From assembly GCF_009832865.1 (NCBI RefSeq), contig NZ_CP047130.1, positions 124,001 through 188,000 on the forward strand: DNA of 64,000 bases, given 5' to 3'. The stretch's first letter is position 1. Every line of letters begins with the position of its first letter. The notes under the pieces were generated by a model, which saw only the letters and a list, made by a program, of their open reading frames with translations, did not search any database and had not been told where the DNA came from. This DNA comes from Colwellia sp. 20A7 (GTDB taxonomy: Bacteria; Pseudomonadota; Gammaproteobacteria; Enterobacterales; Alteromonadaceae). The position numbers and the translations under genes were made by a program. Below, in pieces: positions 37,355 through 46,935 of this stretch.

Positions 37355-40102
37355 ATGAAATTTTTAAAATCAATGGTTTGTGCAAGTATTGTTATTGCAC
37401 TATCAGCGTGTGGCGATAATGAAACGGCACAAACTTATATCAGCAAAGCAGAAAGTTTAATTGCTGAAAAACAGAATAATACAGCGATTATTTCTTTAAA
37501 AAATGCCATTAAAATTGACGCCAAAAATGCAAAAGCACGATTTTTGTTAGGGCAACTTTATTTAAATGATGGTGATGCTGAAAATGCAGCGAAAGAATTA
37601 AATCGTGCTAACCAGTTAAAATTTAGTATAGATAAAGTACTTCCACTTCTAGCTCGCGCTTATATGTTGATGGAATATGATGAAGATATTTTGTCATTAA
37701 CCGAACAGGAAAAACTATTATCGACTCCTAGTACTCAATACCTTGCATATAAAACAATGGCAGCCTTACGTACAAATGATAAAGCGCTAGCACAAGAAAC
37801 GGTTGATGCTGCATTAGCTCTTTCAGGTAGTGATGGCTACAGTATGCTAGCAAGTGCATATTTAGCCTTTTCTAAGCAAGATATTCCTCATGCCAGTACA
37901 TTGGTTGAACGTATTATTACCGCAACACCTAATAATGTTGATGCCTTAATGTTACAAGGACAAATAGCGATAGCAGATCAAAACTTTGCTTTAGCGGTTG
38001 ATAGTTTTAAGCAATATTTTCAGTTGCAGCCTAGTTCAGGCAAAGTGCAATTATTCATTGCTGATGCTTTATTGAAAAATGGTCAGCTTGACGAAGCGGA
38101 AGAAATTGCTGATGCAATATTGGCTACCGTACCGACACAGCCGTTTTTACAGTACATTAAAGCAGTGACACGTTTTGAAAATAAAGATTATAAAACGGCA
38201 AGTGAGTATGCTAATCAATCTTTAAGCTCAGGTTTTAATACTTTTAGATTAAAGTTAGTAGCAGGCGCAAGTGCGTTTTATTTGAAAAACTATGAACAAA
38301 GTAATTTTCATTTAAAAGATATTGTTGAATACCTTCCTATTGATAATCCAGCTAGAAGAATGCTTGCTATTAGTCAACTACAGCTAGGTTTCATTGATGA
38401 TATTAGTGAAACTTTAACCGGTTATGATCCATCGAAGCAAGATAACGCCCAATTTTTGTCAACGTTAAGTTATGAGCTATTGGAAGTGGGTGCTATTGAT
38501 GAAGCACAAAAAATGGCTGAACAAGCAGCTAGTGTAAATGACATGACCGCCGAGCAAACAGCAAGATCTGGCGTGTTGAAGTTAATGATGAACGACCCGT
38601 CAGGTATTGAAACATTAGAATTAGCTTTACAGCAAAGTCCTGAATTAGTATCAGCAGAGCTGGCCTTAGCGTTCGCATCTATTAAGTTAGGTGACTTGCC
38701 AAGGGCTAGTAAAATAGCTGATAAATGGCTAAAAGAATACCCAGAAAAAGCGAGTGGTTATAATTTACAAGCAAATATTTTCTTTAAGAAGAATGAATTA
38801 GAGCAAGGTAAGGCCGCATTAGCAAAAAGTTTAGAAGTTGAACCTAATAATGTCTTCGCATTAACACAAATGGTACAACTTGCCAGTCATCAAAAAGATA
38901 CAGAACAAGCCACATTGTTAACTGAGCAAGCGCTAAAAGCCCATCCAAACAATATTGAAATACTACGTCAATATTTAGCATTTCATCAAAATGAGCAAGG
39001 TTTAAGCGTTATTAGGCAGGCACAAGAGCGTAATACAGATGATGTTCAATATGGCATACTTTTATCAGAAGCATTAATACGAGTAGAAGAGTTTAAACAG
39101 GCTAGTGCTATTTTAGATGGTTATGAGTTAACGCCTAAAACGCCTAAACGTTATTGGCAGTTGTTACTTGCTGCAAATGCGAGACAAACTGAAGGCAGTG
39201 ATATTTTCTTAATATTGGAAAAATGGCATAAAACCAATGCTTATCATATTGAGCCTGTATTGTTATTAGCCGATTATTGGATTAAAAAAAGGTCTCCTGA
39301 TAGAGCACTAAGTGTTTTACAAGATGCTTTTCAAAAGCATTCTCAGAATTTAATTCTTCATTTGGTAAAAATGCAAGTATTGCTAGATAACAAGCGTGTG
39401 GACGATGCTAAATCATTTTTCGAAACGTTTGATAAATTTGATCTCAATAAAGATTTACGTGCTGGTATCGAAGGACGAATTTTCTTACTCGACAAAAAAT
39501 TTGCCTCGGCGGTACCTAAGTTACAGCAGTTTTATCAAATAAAACCTACTAGTAATAACGCAACACACCTTGCTTTTGCATTAGAAGGGAATAATCAAAA
39601 ATCAGAAGCGATAGCGTTACTTGAACAGCACATAGCTAAAGAGGGGGTAGACGCTAAAATCAACCCCAATGTGAGCTTAAATTTAGCGAATATGTATTTA
39701 GCGGAGCATCAAGATAAAGCTATTAGTGAATATGAACGACTTATTACAGCTTCACCGAATAATATTGTGGCATTGAATAACTTGTCATGGCTTTATATGG
39801 ATAAAAAGGAATTTTCTCAAGCCTTAAAATACGCTAAGCAAGCCTATAATATTACGAATGAAATACCGAATGTCGTTGATACGTATGCTCAAGTTTTATT
39901 GAGATCAGGTAATAAAATTGAAGCTTTAACTAAAGCTCAAGAAGCCTACGAATTAGCGAAGGGTGAGGATGTTGATATAGCGTTAAACTTTGCCGAAGCT
40001 TTAATAGCCAATAATAAAAATGCAGAGGCTAAATTTGTGTTAGCGGGAGTTACAGCGGTAACGGCTGCTCAAAAAGAGAAAAAGCAGAGCTTGTTAAAAT
40101 AA
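37355..40102 (+). CDS. prsT: PEP-CTERM system TPR-repeat lipoprotein (PrsT-type), copy 2
   Basis: A 915-residue lipoprotein with lipobox LSAC (Cys19) and TPR units throughout, such as NNTAIISLKNAIKIDAKNAK and FLLGQLYLNDGDAENAAKEL. It is collinear with the 887-residue copy at 29352: both open with a short polar stretch, an A-x-SLKNAI / LLKKAI helix and a RFLLG motif. This copy follows manB after 152 bases and is closed by an intrinsic terminator. Having two copies in one locus is unusual. It probably acts as an envelope scaffold for EPS/protein export. Confidence 0.88.
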   Translation: MKFLKSMVCASIVIALSACGDNETAQTYISKAESLIAEKQNNTAIISLKNAIKIDAKNAKARFLLGQLYLNDGDAENAAKELNRANQLKFSIDKVLPLLARAYMLMEYDEDILSLTEQEKLLSTPSTQYLAYKTMAALRTNDKALAQETVDAALALSGSDGYSMLASAYLAFSKQDIPHASTLVERIITATPNNVDALMLQGQIAIADQNFALAVDSFKQYFQLQPSSGKVQLFIADALLKNGQLDEAEEIADAILATVPTQPFLQYIKAVTRFENKDYKTASEYANQSLSSGFNTFRLKLVAGASAFYLKNYEQSNFHLKDIVEYLPIDNPARRMLAISQLQLGFIDDISETLTGYDPSKQDNAQFLSTLSYELLEVGAIDEAQKMAEQAASVNDMTAEQTARSGVLKLMMNDPSGIETLELALQQSPELVSAELALAFASIKLGDLPRASKIADKWLKEYPEKASGYNLQANIFFKKNELEQGKAALAKSLEVEPNNVFALTQMVQLASHQKDTEQATLLTEQALKAHPNNIEILRQYLAFHQNEQGLSVIRQAQERNTDDVQYGILLSEALIRVEEFKQASAILDGYELTPKTPKRYWQLLLAANARQTEGSDIFLILEKWHKTNAYHIEPVLLLADYWIKKRSPDRALSVLQDAFQKHSQNLILHLVKMQVLLDNKRVDDAKSFFETFDKFDLNKDLRAGIEGRIFLLDKKFASAVPKLQQFYQIKPTSNNATHLAFALEGNNQKSEAIALLEQHIAKEGVDAKINPNVSLNLANMYLAEHQDKAISEYERLITASPNNIVALNNLSWLYMDKKEFSQALKYAKQAYNITNEIPNVVDTYAQVLLRSGNKIEALTKAQEAYELAKGEDVDIALNFAEALIANNKNAEAKFVLAGVTAVTAAQKEKKQSLLK

Positions 40103-40130
40103 TAAATATACGGGTATAAGTTGAATGAAA

Positions 40131-40160
40131 AAAGGAGCAATATATTGCTCCTTTCTTTTT
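40131..40160 (+). terminator. Intrinsic terminator after prsT copy 2
   Basis: Perfect 11-base arms AAAGGAGCAAT (40131-40141) and ATTGCTCCTTT (40144-40154) are followed by CTTTTTT. The hairpin starts 29 bases after the prsT stop codon. Confidence 0.88.
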
Positions 40161-40215
40161 TATATACTTACCTAACAGTATGAGTTTTTATATCAAGTTG
40201 ATTAAAAACTATAAA

Positions 40216-40234
40216 TGAGACCTACTCTGTCTCA
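40216..40234 (-). terminator. Possible weak terminator of the acyltransferase gene
   Basis: TGAGAC/GTCTCA arms (40216-40221, 40229-40234) form a six-base stem with a seven-base loop. On the minus strand it is followed by a broken T-rich stretch (ATTTATAGTTTTT). The stem is short. Confidence 0.35.
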
Positions 40235-40283
40235 ATAAACTTAACAAAGATGTAGGAAAAATAGTCGTGCTATTCAATGTTAA

Positions 40284-41108
40284 TCACGCCAAACTTAGTT
40301 TGTTTAGCTGACCACTAATATCATGCTCTATCGATTTGTATAAATGTTGAAAACCAGGTGATAAGTTTTCAAGAAAAATGTCAGGGCTAATATAATACGG
40401 TGCTCTTAAACCATGATATTGAATAGGCTCACCTAATTGTTGAAATTTTATGCCAACAAATTTCATGCTGCGAGCAAGCCTTGGCTCCATCATAACATAT
40501 ACATGTTTAACGCCGGTATCAATTGCCATGGTTGCCGCTGCCATATATAAACCTATAGCGATAAAAGGGAAGCAACGTAATTCTACTTCAGAGTATGTTG
40601 TTTCTTGAATTGCACCTGTAGCAGAGCCTTTAAATTGATCTGTTTTACGACGTCTAAAATCAGATTTTACTGCTAATCGTGAAATTTCAGCAATTTCAGA
40701 GCGATTAAAATTGCTTGGGTGCAGTGCTTCATTTGTAATGGAGTCGAGGCAAAATTTTTCTATAGGTAAAAGTTGCTCTGGTTGCTGAATATTGACTAAA
40801 CGAACACAGCTAGTGTATGTATTTGAAGGTTTGTGCTTAATCAAAGAAAAAATAGATTGTTCATCAAATTCATCTTTTTCTTGTCCACCTTCCTTTATAT
40901 CTTCAAAAGCTAATTCTTCACAGTAAACATTGTGACGTATTTTAAATGCTTCTTCTTTTAATGTGTTATTAATGGCAACTTGGGGTTCTAAAAACTGAGT
41001 GAAATGTTCAGCAATATTATAGGCATCACGACTGACCTTAATTGAGGCGATTTTTTTTGTGATATCACCAATAATAGGTGTATTTAGTAGGCGTTTATTC
41101 CAATTCAT
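40284..41108 (-). CDS. Exosortase-associated acyltransferase, N-acyl amino acid synthase type
   Basis: A 274-residue GNAT/LuxI-fold protein. EEAFKIRHNVYCEELAFEDI (about 49-68) is the family's N-terminal substrate loop, followed by TYTSCVRLV, EISRLAVKSDFRRR (about 142-155) and FPFIAIGLYMAAATMAIDTG. The family is known from PEP-CTERM/exosortase loci, and environmental clones of it make long-chain N-acyl amino acids. It would use acyl-ACP and an amino acid in the cytosol. It is convergent with prsT. The exact product is not predictable. A homoserine-lactone synthase is less likely, since no luxR partner is adjacent. Confidence 0.82.
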   Translation of the reverse strand: MNWNKRLLNTPIIGDITKKIASIKVSRDAYNIAEHFTQFLEPQVAINNTLKEEAFKIRHNVYCEELAFEDIKEGGQEKDEFDEQSIFSLIKHKPSNTYTSCVRLVNIQQPEQLLPIEKFCLDSITNEALHPSNFNRSEIAEISRLAVKSDFRRRKTDQFKGSATGAIQETTYSEVELRCFPFIAIGLYMAAATMAIDTGVKHVYVMMEPRLARSMKFVGIKFQQLGEPIQYHGLRAPYYISPDIFLENLSPGFQHLYKSIEHDISGQLNKLSLA

Positions 41109-41583
41109 TTTATTTCCAAGTTATCATGCTAATACCAATATTAACATTAATGTATTTGTGTGCCATTCTGAATTCCTTATCATACTAAAATATAATTTAA
41201 TATTGAGGCACTTGCATCACTATACTTTAACCAATATAAACAAATAATTAGTGAATGTTAACTAAATAAATATTAATTTATTAATAAAGGTCGTATTAAA
41301 TTTTGTTATGGGGGCATAACAACATTATAGCTTAACAGTACTTTGTTCTAGTGTTATTGGACGATAAATAGAGTATAGACTAATTTATCAGAATGATGAT
41401 TTTACTTAGTTAATAATTCACAACAGGCATATATTAATTTGTCTACTTGGATGAAAAGTGCCTTTTTATAGTCGCGATTATTACTGTCATCCTAGTATTT
41501 ATAATGTTGATACTTTTAATTATGGTTGTTAAATAAAAAATTGCGTAGAGTAGAGCAATGAAGTTATTCAATTAGGGCTCATC
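41109..41583. promoter_or_regulatory. Divergent intergenic region with a perfect 8-bp inverted repeat
   Basis: This 475-base AT-rich gap separates the acyltransferase and protease genes. Its most striking element is at 41303-41322: TTGTTATG and CATAACAA arms around four G. A weaker AT-only symmetry, TATTAAT/ATTAATA, lies at 41271-41286. No convincing promoter hexamers, RNA gene or open frame were found. The arms resemble those at 19656-19681, although the spacer differs. Confidence 0.45.
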
Positions 41584-42351
41584 ATGTTTAAATTTTTTTT
41601 TATTGTATTACTGCTAGTTACTTTAGCGCCATTAGGAGAGGCAAAAGCAGAATTTGTTGAGGTAGTTGCCAAGGTTAAACCTTCTGTCGTTGGTATTGGT
41701 ATTCATACGCCAACCAGTAGACCACAAAATATTTTACGCGGAACAGGTTTTGTGATTGGCGACGGACATTATATTGTAACTAACGCTCATGTTTTACCAA
41801 CGGAATTAGATGAAAGCTTATTGCAAAAAATGGCAGTTTTTATTGGCTCAGGTAAAAAAGCAAAAGTTAGACAGGCTGAAATTATTGTAACTTCTGAACT
41901 ATATGATTTAGCTATTTTGAAGTTATCAGGCTCAGCTTTACCTGCTATGACGTTGGCTGATGAAAAATTCCGTGGTGATGGCACTTATGTCGCTTTTACT
42001 GGTTTTCCTATTGGTACGGTTTTAGGTTTATACCCAGTAACTCATCGCGGCATGATTGCTAGCACAACACCAACGGTTGTTCCGGCACAAGCCGCAGAGC
42101 AAATTAATTTAAAAATGCTTAAACGGATGCGGAACCCTTATTTGGCGTATCAACTTGATGCAACGGCTTACCCTGGTAATAGTGGTAGCGCTATGTACGA
42201 TATGAAAACAGGTAAAGTCTTAGGTGTTATAAATAAAGTATTTGTGCAAACAACAAAAGAAGCTGTGATAAGTCACCCTAGTGGTATTACTTATGCCATT
42301 CCGGTTAAATATTTACATCAAATACTAAGAGAAAATAATATTAAACTGTAA
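41584..42351 (+). CDS. Secreted trypsin-like serine protease (HtrA-like, no PDZ domain)
   Basis: A 255-residue protein with a signal peptide (hydrophobic 4-17, cleavage near AKA-EF). The catalytic triad is visible: His69 in TNAHVLP, Asp109 in LYDLAILKL, and Ser200 in YPGNSGSAMYD. It matches the DegP/HtrA protease core but stops before any PDZ domain, so it is shorter than DegS or DegP. A periplasmic protease is likely. It ends 17 bases from the convergent yibQ-like gene. Its target is unknown; proximity to the exosortase locus may be coincidental. Confidence 0.88.
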   Translation: MFKFFFIVLLLVTLAPLGEAKAEFVEVVAKVKPSVVGIGIHTPTSRPQNILRGTGFVIGDGHYIVTNAHVLPTELDESLLQKMAVFIGSGKKAKVRQAEIIVTSELYDLAILKLSGSALPAMTLADEKFRGDGTYVAFTGFPIGTVLGLYPVTHRGMIASTTPTVVPAQAAEQINLKMLKRMRNPYLAYQLDATAYPGNSGSAMYDMKTGKVLGVINKVFVQTTKEAVISHPSGITYAIPVKYLHQILRENNIKL

Positions 42352-42368
42352 GAATAAAGAGTGAATTA

Positions 42369-43145
42369 TCATTCATTACTGGCAACTTTAGTTGCGCTGT
42401 TTTCTATTGTTTTATATAAGGCAGATAACGGTACTAGCTCAATATTATCTTTTGCTAGCGTAGGGATTAAACGTTTTAGCGCTTGAATGGTTTCAGGATG
42501 TGGGTGAGCTATAGCTATGGCAGTCTTTTGTGACTTTGCATAACGAACCAAAGACTGAAACTGTTGGGTAATATACTTGTCTGTTAAGTGATTATCGAGA
42601 AAAACATGCCTATTTCGTATAGGTACACCAATTAATTTTGCAATACTTCCTGCTTTTGAATCTGGACTTGTTTTACTGTCTAAAAAAAGTAGATGATGTT
42701 GCTTTAAAAAATTCATTGTCCAAGTCATCGGTTTATTTAATTGCGTTAAGTGACTGCCCATATGATTGTTGATACCAATCGCAAAAGGTATTTCGGCTAA
42801 AGAATCACTTAAACTTGCTAAGATTTCTGCTTCATTCATGGTGCTAGTAAGTCCGCCGGGACCTAATTTTTTACCATTTTCAGCTTCCATTGGGATATGT
42901 AGCATTACATCATTCTTTTTTTCGTTGGCTATAGTTGCTATTTTTTTCCCATAAGGTGTATGGGGTAAAATAGCGTAAGTAATAGCGCCAGGTAATGATA
43001 AAACGTCTTTGTCGGTATAACGATAACCAATATCATCGATAACAATAGCAACGCGTACAGATTCAGCTTGTGTTGATTTTGTGTATAAGGTACTGAAAAA
43101 AAACAGAATAACAACTGGGGTTAATTTCGAAACAACTGAAATCAT
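42369..43145 (-). CDS. yibQ: Divergent polysaccharide deacetylase family protein (YibQ)
   Basis: A 258-residue protein with an N-terminal signal segment (about 8-26). The NodB-like domain has VAIVIDDIGYRYTD (about 32-45), MLHIPME (about 79-85), INNHMGSHLT (about 124-133), LFLDSKTS and late IAIAHPHPET (about 212-221). These are the altered metal-site motifs of the divergent group. It follows envC, as in Escherichia coli (gpmM-envC-yibQ). It is likely periplasmic with a role in the cell wall or a surface glycan; the substrate is not established. Confidence 0.88.
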   Translation of the reverse strand: MISVVSKLTPVVILFFFSTLYTKSTQAESVRVAIVIDDIGYRYTDKDVLSLPGAITYAILPHTPYGKKIATIANEKKNDVMLHIPMEAENGKKLGPGGLTSTMNEAEILASLSDSLAEIPFAIGINNHMGSHLTQLNKPMTWTMNFLKQHHLLFLDSKTSPDSKAGSIAKLIGVPIRNRHVFLDNHLTDKYITQQFQSLVRYAKSQKTAIAIAHPHPETIQALKRLIPTLAKDNIELVPLSALYKTIENSATKVASNE

Positions 43146-43250
43146 CTAATAAATTTTTATAATAGTAGGGGTTTTAAAAGAGTAACATTTGACTGTGTTT
43201 TTTAGTAGTAACTTTTATGATTCTAGCCAATATATCACTGTAAACACAGT

Positions 43251-44420
43251 TTATCGGCACCACAATTTAGGATTAACAGCTTTGCCTTGATGACGAATTT
43301 CAAAATAGAGTCCTGGGCGATCTTGACCACCACTTTGTCCAACAAGTGCAATAGGTTCGCCGGTTTCTACACGATCTCCAATCGATTTTAACAACGTTTG
43401 ATTATGCGCGTATAAACTCATATAGCCATTGCCGTGGTCTATAACCGTTAATAAACCATAACCCTTTAACCAGTCAGAAAATATCACCGTGCCGTCATAT
43501 ATTGTTTGTACTTGGTTGCCGATAGATGCCCCAAGTAAAACACCTTTCCATTTTAAGTAACCTTGTTTTTTGCTACCAAAACTGCGAAGTAATCTACCTT
43601 TGACCGGCCACGATAATTTATTTTTAAGTTTACTTAATCCGTTTAAATCAATTTCGGCACGAATAATCTCGGTGAGTTTTTTTAAAGCAGCAGCCAAATT
43701 AGCTTCATCAGTTTTTAACTTTGCCAGTTGTTGCTTACTTGATAATAACTCTTTGCCTAACGATTCTATGGTTTTACTACGATTATTTTTACTTTTATTT
43801 AAGGTGATTCTTTGATCTTGTTGATTTTTTTTAATGACTTGTAGTTTTTCTATTTGTGTCTGATGTTGTGAGGTAACCTGAACTAATTGCGCTATAGTCG
43901 CTTGAAAATTTTCAATTTCCTTAATACGCGCCTTATTCATATATTGATAATAGGTTACTGTACGTTGAATTTTTTCACTTTGTTGTTGGTTTAATAGTAG
44001 CTTTAAATAATCATGCTGCCCAGTGGTATAAGCTGAGCGTAGTTGTTTGGCGAGAAGTTCCTCTTGTGCTATTTTTTGTGACGTTAATTGCTTTTTATCT
44101 TCGCTTAATGAGGATATTTTTTCTTGAGTACTATTTAACGACTGTTCAGTTTCATTAATTGCTTTAGCGACTTTCGCGATGGCTAAATCATCGCTTTTTA
44201 ACTGTCTTTCTAGAGTTTCTCTTGCTTTGTTGGTGTTAAATATATTTGATTCTTGCTTGGCAATGGCTTTTTGAACGTCGCTGAGTTGGGCATTATTACG
44301 TTGTTTGGCTTTTTCATTGTTATTTTCATTGGCGATACAATGAATAGGTGTTAGTAAACAGCTCATTAGAATTAAGCTGCTTACTATCTTTAGGACGTAT
44401 GAAGTGATTATGCGCATCAA
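43251..44420 (-). CDS. envC: Murein hydrolase activator EnvC
   Basis: A 389-residue periplasmic protein: signal peptide, long coiled coil (about 35-250) and a C-terminal LytM domain from SWPVKGRLLRSFG (about 270). The metal-binding residues of true M23 peptidases are lost: KWKGVLLGA replaces the HxGxD motif and LYFEIRH replaces the HxH pair. As in E. coli EnvC, it should activate amidases AmiA/AmiB at the division septum rather than cut peptidoglycan. The frame includes a TTG at 44420; the ATG at 44417 is the natural start. It sits between gpmI and yibQ on one transcript. Confidence 0.93.
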   Translation of the reverse strand: MMRIITSYVLKIVSSLILMSCLLTPIHCIANENNNEKAKQRNNAQLSDVQKAIAKQESNIFNTNKARETLERQLKSDDLAIAKVAKAINETEQSLNSTQEKISSLSEDKKQLTSQKIAQEELLAKQLRSAYTTGQHDYLKLLLNQQQSEKIQRTVTYYQYMNKARIKEIENFQATIAQLVQVTSQHQTQIEKLQVIKKNQQDQRITLNKSKNNRSKTIESLGKELLSSKQQLAKLKTDEANLAAALKKLTEIIRAEIDLNGLSKLKNKLSWPVKGRLLRSFGSKKQGYLKWKGVLLGASIGNQVQTIYDGTVIFSDWLKGYGLLTVIDHGNGYMSLYAHNQTLLKSIGDRVETGEPIALVGQSGGQDRPGLYFEIRHQGKAVNPKLWCR

Positions 44421-44435
44421 TAAGTTATTATCTTT

Positions 44436-44460
44436 TGTAGGTTGGGCTTTAGCCCGACAT
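44436..44460. repeat. REP-like intergenic palindrome
   Basis: GTTGGGCT and AGCCCGAC (44441-44458) form an eight-base stem with one G-T pair and a two-base loop, flanked by TGTAG and ATG. Elements of the form GTYGGGCTAAAGCCCGAC are scattered in many marine gammaproteobacterial genomes. It lies between gpmI and envC. Confidence 0.5.
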
Positions 44461-44541
44461 GTTAAATGAAAATAACAGAATAAATGTTGTTCTGCATTAT
44501 CAACTTAATTGACGGCTGGAATTAGCCTACAGTTTGCCCCA

Positions 44542-46128
44542 TTAATCTAATTGCATCAATACCGAACCTGTCATTTCTTCAGGTTGCTCCATTGCCATTA
44601 AGTGCAATAGGGTTGGTGAAATATCACTTAATGCACCTGTGCTTGCCGGTGTCGCTTTTCTACCAACATAAATTAGTGGTACAGGTTCACAAGTATGTGC
44701 GGTATGAGCTTGACCTGATTTTTCATCTAGCATTTGCTCTGCGTTACCATGGTCAGCCGTAATTAAACATTCACCGTCAGTACTTTTCAAGGCTGCAACA
44801 ACACGCCCTATACAGGTATCAACAGCTTCACAAGCTTTAACTGCGGCATCAAAATCACCTGTGTGTCCAACCATGTCACCATTAGGGTAGTTACACACTA
44901 TAAAATCATACTCATGGCTTTCAATTGCGGCGACTAATTTATCGGTGAGTAAGGTTGAGTTCATTTCAGGTTGTAAATCATATGTAGCAACATCAGGAGA
45001 AGGAACTAGAATACGTTTTTCACCGTCGAATTCATCTTCTTGGCCACCACTAAAAAAGAAAGTTACGTGGGCATATTTTTCAGTTTCTGAAATACGTAGT
45101 TGAGTTTTGTTATGCTTAGCAAGCCATTCACCCATCACGTTATTCAGTGGTGTTGGCGCAAAAGCACAGCTGGCTTTAATATCAGCAGAATATTGCGTTA
45201 ACATAACAAAATCACTAATAGCCGGTACTTTTTTACGGGCGAAGCCATCAAAATCGCTTTCGGTAAAGCAGCGGCTAAATTGGCGAGCACGATCGGCTCT
45301 GAAATTCATAAAAATTAACGCGTCACCATCATTAACTTCAATGGTTTCACCTTGTTCGTTTACAATAGCGCTAGCACTAACAAATTCATCATTTTCATCA
45401 CGCTGGTATGCAGCCTCTAGAGCAGACAATGCATCTTGGTATTGATACTTACCTATACCTGAAACCATCACATCGTATGCGGCTTCTACACGCTCCCAAC
45501 GTTGATCTCTGTCCATAGCATAGTAACGGCCAATAACAGATGCTATTTGTCCTTCGCCAGTAGTGTTAGCAAAAAGTTGCTCAAATTTTTGTTGTGCTTT
45601 TTCTAATGAGCCTTTTGCACTGCGTGGTGGTGTATCTCGACCATCAAGAAATGCATGCAAATAAACTTTTGTCGCGCCACGTTCTTTGGCTAGTTCCATC
45701 ATGGCAAAAATATGATCTTCATGACTATGAACACCACCTGGCGATAATAAACCGAATATGTGCACGGCTTTCTCTTGTTTAACTGCTTTATCTACTGCTT
45801 GGCATAATGCTGGCGTTTGTGAGAATTCACCATCTGCTATTGATTTGGTGATGCGCGTAAAGTCTTGATAAACAATTCGGCCAGCGCCTAAATTTACATG
45901 ACCTACTTCAGAGTTGCCCATTTGACCATCAGGTAAACCAACCGCCATACCAGATGTTTGTATTAGCATGTTGGGATAGTCGTTTTTCAGTTTGTCTAAT
46001 ACAGGGGTATTAGCTGCTTGTATAGCATTGGAGTCACTTTTTTCGCGATATCCCCAACCATCTAAAATAATTAACGCAGTTGTTTTTTTTGCCGATGCTT
46101 CTTTGTTAGACGCTTCTTTGTTAGACAT
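44542..46128 (-). CDS. gpmI: 2,3-bisphosphoglycerate-independent phosphoglycerate mutase
   Basis: A 528-residue alkaline-phosphatase-superfamily enzyme. [18 protein letters not shown] (about 18-35) holds the first metal-binding Asp, MGNSEVGH (about 70-77) the phospho-acceptor Ser, and ADHGNAEQM near residue 458 the late metal site; [13 protein letters not shown] is also present. It interconverts 3- and 2-phosphoglycerate in glycolysis using manganese. It heads the gpmI-envC-yibQ operon. The N-terminus carries a five-residue tandem duplication (SNKEA twice) from a 15-base direct repeat at 46097-46126, giving a tail a little longer than usual. Confidence 0.96.
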   Translation of the reverse strand: MSNKEASNKEASAKKTTALIILDGWGYREKSDSNAIQAANTPVLDKLKNDYPNMLIQTSGMAVGLPDGQMGNSEVGHVNLGAGRIVYQDFTRITKSIADGEFSQTPALCQAVDKAVKQEKAVHIFGLLSPGGVHSHEDHIFAMMELAKERGATKVYLHAFLDGRDTPPRSAKGSLEKAQQKFEQLFANTTGEGQIASVIGRYYAMDRDQRWERVEAAYDVMVSGIGKYQYQDALSALEAAYQRDENDEFVSASAIVNEQGETIEVNDGDALIFMNFRADRARQFSRCFTESDFDGFARKKVPAISDFVMLTQYSADIKASCAFAPTPLNNVMGEWLAKHNKTQLRISETEKYAHVTFFFSGGQEDEFDGEKRILVPSPDVATYDLQPEMNSTLLTDKLVAAIESHEYDFIVCNYPNGDMVGHTGDFDAAVKACEAVDTCIGRVVAALKSTDGECLITADHGNAEQMLDEKSGQAHTAHTCEPVPLIYVGRKATPASTGALSDISPTLLHLMAMEQPEEMTGSVLMQLD

Positions 46129-46308
46129 AATTACTGGCCTTGTATTAGTGCTTATACAAACTATATTAATTTAACTCTGAAGAGAGAATAAATTTAATAG
46201 AATTGGTATTTAAATTTAATTGTTTACATTGTACACATTCATTTCTATTTAATTAAGCAAGAAATGATTCATTAGTGGTTACTAAAGCTAAGAACTAAAC
46301 TCGCAATT

Positions 46309-46328
46309 CCAAGCAGCTTGGGTATAAT
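46309..46328 (+). promoter_or_regulatory. Candidate promoter element of the rhodanese-grxC genes
   Basis: TATAAT at 46323-46328 is a consensus -10 hexamer about 70 bases before the rhodanese ATG. It is immediately preceded by the palindrome CCAAGC-A-GCTTGG (46309-46321), a plausible operator. No good -35 hexamer is visible at 16-18 bases. Confidence 0.4.
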
Positions 46329-46397
46329 GTCTCGATTTTTTTATTTATTAAAATCAAAGTCATTACTTTTACTATTCACTAATAGAGTCCCCGATTT

Positions 46398-46826
46398 ATG
46401 GAACAATTTATTACTTTTGCCAGCAATAACGGCTTGTTAAGTGCGGTTTGGGTTGCGATTGTTGTTATGATTATCGTAATAACAATTAAAATTCAGTTAT
46501 CACCGATTAAACAAATCAGTACACAAGAATTAACCTTTTTAATGAATAGAGAGCAAGGTGTTGCACTTGATATTCGTAAAGAAAAAGAATTTAACACGAG
46601 CCATATTTTAGATGCGATAAATTTATCAAACGATAAAATCACTAAAAATGGCTTTGTTAGCCTTGAAAAACACAAAGAAAATCCCATCATAGTTGTATGC
46701 AGTGCTGGTCTTGTTGCTTCAAAAGTGGCAATCGATTTACATAAAGCGGGTTTTTCTCGCGTTAGTATATTAAAAGGCGGCATGGGAGCTTGGATAGGCG
46801 CAGGCTTACCTTTAACTAAAAAGTAA
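46398..46826 (+). CDS. yibN: Membrane-anchored rhodanese-like protein (YibN)
   Basis: A 142-residue protein: one membrane helix (about 14-32), then a single rhodanese domain. The active-site loop is IIVVCSAGLVASKVA, with the cysteine at about residue 101, and ILKGGMGAWIGAGLPL closes the domain. The catalytic Cys is kept, so sulfur transfer or thiol chemistry at the membrane is possible. Its order before grxC, secB and gpsA matches E. coli. It is transcribed away from gpmI. Confidence 0.9.
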   Translation: MEQFITFASNNGLLSAVWVAIVVMIIVITIKIQLSPIKQISTQELTFLMNREQGVALDIRKEKEFNTSHILDAINLSNDKITKNGFVSLEKHKENPIIVVCSAGLVASKVAIDLHKAGFSRVSILKGGMGAWIGAGLPLTKK

Positions 46827-46935
46827 GTTGAAAATTACCTTTTAAAGTGGCTTGTAAATAATTGAGTTATACAGTTGTGAGTTTCTCTTAGCTGTACTTG
46901 ATTAATTACTATCAACTCAGAATTATGGAAAAACT

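Noticed and set aside
41139..41172. TGGCAC on the minus strand upstream of the acyltransferase as a sigma-54 promoter
   Set aside because: No GC dinucleotide is found ten bases after the GG, so the essential -12 element is missing.
43251..44420. LytM protein as an active peptidoglycan hydrolase
   Set aside because: The HxGxD and HxH zinc residues are replaced, and gene order matches the EnvC activator.
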